64,000 nucleotides of DNA, taken from assembly GCF_003013815.1 (NCBI RefSeq), contig NZ_PRLH01000046.1, positions 1 through 64,000 of the forward strand, given 5' to 3'. Position numbers and translations under genes: made by a program. The notes beneath the pieces are model-generated. The model had not been told where the DNA came from. It worked only from the letters and a program-made list of their open reading frames with translations, and did not search any database. Shown here in pieces: positions 63,409-64,000 of the stretch. The DNA is from Cyanothece sp. BG0011 (lineage in GTDB: Bacteria; Cyanobacteriota; Cyanobacteriia; Cyanobacteriales; Microcystaceae). Every line of letters starts with the position of its first letter. Positions within the stretch are counted from its first letter, which is position 1.

Positions 63409-63559
63409 ACAGATATACTTGAACTCGAAAAACCCCAGATAAATGTCAGATTAACTCTTGCTAGAATGCCTGTTGCCTGTTGCCTTAAAATATAAATCTA
63501 CCATCGGGGGTGCTTCTTTGATAAACTGTAAGTCTTAGATAGATACCGATTAAAAACAT

Positions 63560-63754
63560 ATGGCACAACGCACTCGATTAGGAGATTTACTCAGACCCCT
63601 TAATTCTGAATACGGGAAGGTTGTCCCTGGATGGGGAACCACTCCTTTAATGGGAGTTTTCATGGGCTTATTTTTAGTCTTCTTGTTAATCATCCTCCAA
63701 ATTTACAACTCTTCTCTAATTCTTAATGGATTTACCGTCACTTGGGGAGGTTAA
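63560..63754 (+). CDS. psbH: Photosystem II protein H
   Basis: 64-residue single-helix subunit of photosystem II beside CP47, needed for quinone-side stability. It begins [20 protein letters not shown] and has the helix [20 protein letters not shown]. Full family match. In many cyanobacteria psbN is on the opposite strand next to psbH, but I see no psbN frame in the 63409-63559 gap. Confidence 0.96.
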
Positions 63755-63840
63755 TCCCTAAGGTGGTGATCCCGAACCAACGGTGATCAAATTTCAGACA
63801 ATTCTAGAAAAAATATCACCGTCATCCTAAGTTAAATGTT

Positions 63841-63863
63841 CCCCGACTTTTCGGGGTTTTTTT
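63841..63863 (+). terminator. Rho-independent terminator after psbH
   Basis: CCCCGA, loop CTTT, TCGGGG, then seven T. It separates psbH from tatA. Confidence 0.9.
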
Positions 63864-63947
63864 ATCGGTAATGAGTCCGAATAACCCTTACCCTTCAATT
63901 CTTCCTGGTATAGGATAGACTGAAAAAAGAATAGATAGGAGAAACTT

Positions 63948-64000
63948 ATGAATGTTTTTGGCATTGGACTGCCGGAAATGGCTTTGATTTTAGTCATTGC
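63948..64000 (+). CDS. tatA: Twin-arginine translocase subunit TatA/TatE, partial
   Basis: The first 18 residues lie in the window: MNVFGIGLPEMALILVIA, the start of the membrane helix of TatA, including the early PE. TatA forms the channel for folded proteins with RR signals. TAGGAG lies about 9 bases before the ATG. The window ends inside the helix. Confidence 0.85.
   Translation, partial: MNVFGIGLPEMALILVI

Noticed and set aside
63409-63559. psbN opposite psbH
   Set aside because: No frame with the PsbN pattern on either strand in this gap.

Overview
The window is cyanobacterial chromosome. It carries psb28, psbH, ndhM, petF-type ferredoxins, a biliverdin reductase, the Calvin-cycle type class II aldolase and glucosylglycerol-phosphate synthase, and the HIP1 octamer GCGATCGC recurs throughout. 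The AT-rich composition, the marine-type osmolyte gene ggpS and the protein sequences suggest a unicellular Crocosphaera/Cyanothece-like organism. The genus is inferred from memory of family sequences, not from a search.

Layout. 1-7,820: end of pyruvate kinase, a thioredoxin, ggpS, a decayed PIN toxin/antitoxin pair, a CrtI/CrtISO-like flavoprotein, small membrane proteins, a glutaredoxin-like protein and an MgtC/DUF4010 transporter-like protein. 7,868-8,119: twelve exact 21-bp units. 8,176-15,578: a frameshifted molybdopterin oxidoreductase, a three-domain glycosyltransferase fusion, a secreted pilin-like protein, a DUF1400 hydrolase and two conserved cyanobacterial proteins. 16,211-24,524: the most distinctive locus, a single-module type I PKS (KS-AT-DH-KR-ACP), an alpha-oxoamine synthase and a 3-ketodihydrosphingosine-reductase-like SDR, with an IS-like remnant between the last two. 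24,530-33,453: PEP-CTERM protein, ndhM, ppa, a tandemly duplicated putative small RNA, bvdR, two ferredoxins, menE, a helicase-like protein with decayed motifs, psb28 and moaB. 33,722-40,535: accessory DNA with a helix-turn-helix/PIN pair (toxin frameshifted), putA, an orphan HicB, two MITE-like copies and a Uma2 protein. 40,856-55,943: mostly housekeeping, with a propeller-transglutaminase protein, a DnaJ-type chaperone, map, the plsX-fabH-fabD operon, tRNA-Pro, thiS-thiE, an EF-hand transaldolase, an LpxB-like protein, an A-type Fe-S carrier and an M48 protease whose 3' end overlaps tRNA-Leu. 56,257-64,000: a soft-metal ArsR repressor with a short CDF transporter, fba, a SIMPL protein, a disulfide reductase, psbH and the start of tatA.

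How genes work together. The PKS, oxoamine synthase and ketoreductase together have the activities needed to build a polyketide chain, release it by decarboxylative condensation with an amino acid, and reduce the product to a 2-amino-3-hydroxy lipid, a sphingoid-like base. This is inferred from families and order; the chain length and amino acid are unknown. plsX-fabH-fabD feed phospholipid and fatty acid synthesis. The ArsR/CDF pair and its twin operators form a metal-efflux switch.

Three genes (pyruvate kinase, molybdopterin oxidoreductase, PIN toxin) are each broken by one base in or next to a homopolymer. Either the sequence has a few indel errors or these are real recent lesions; the window alone cannot decide.
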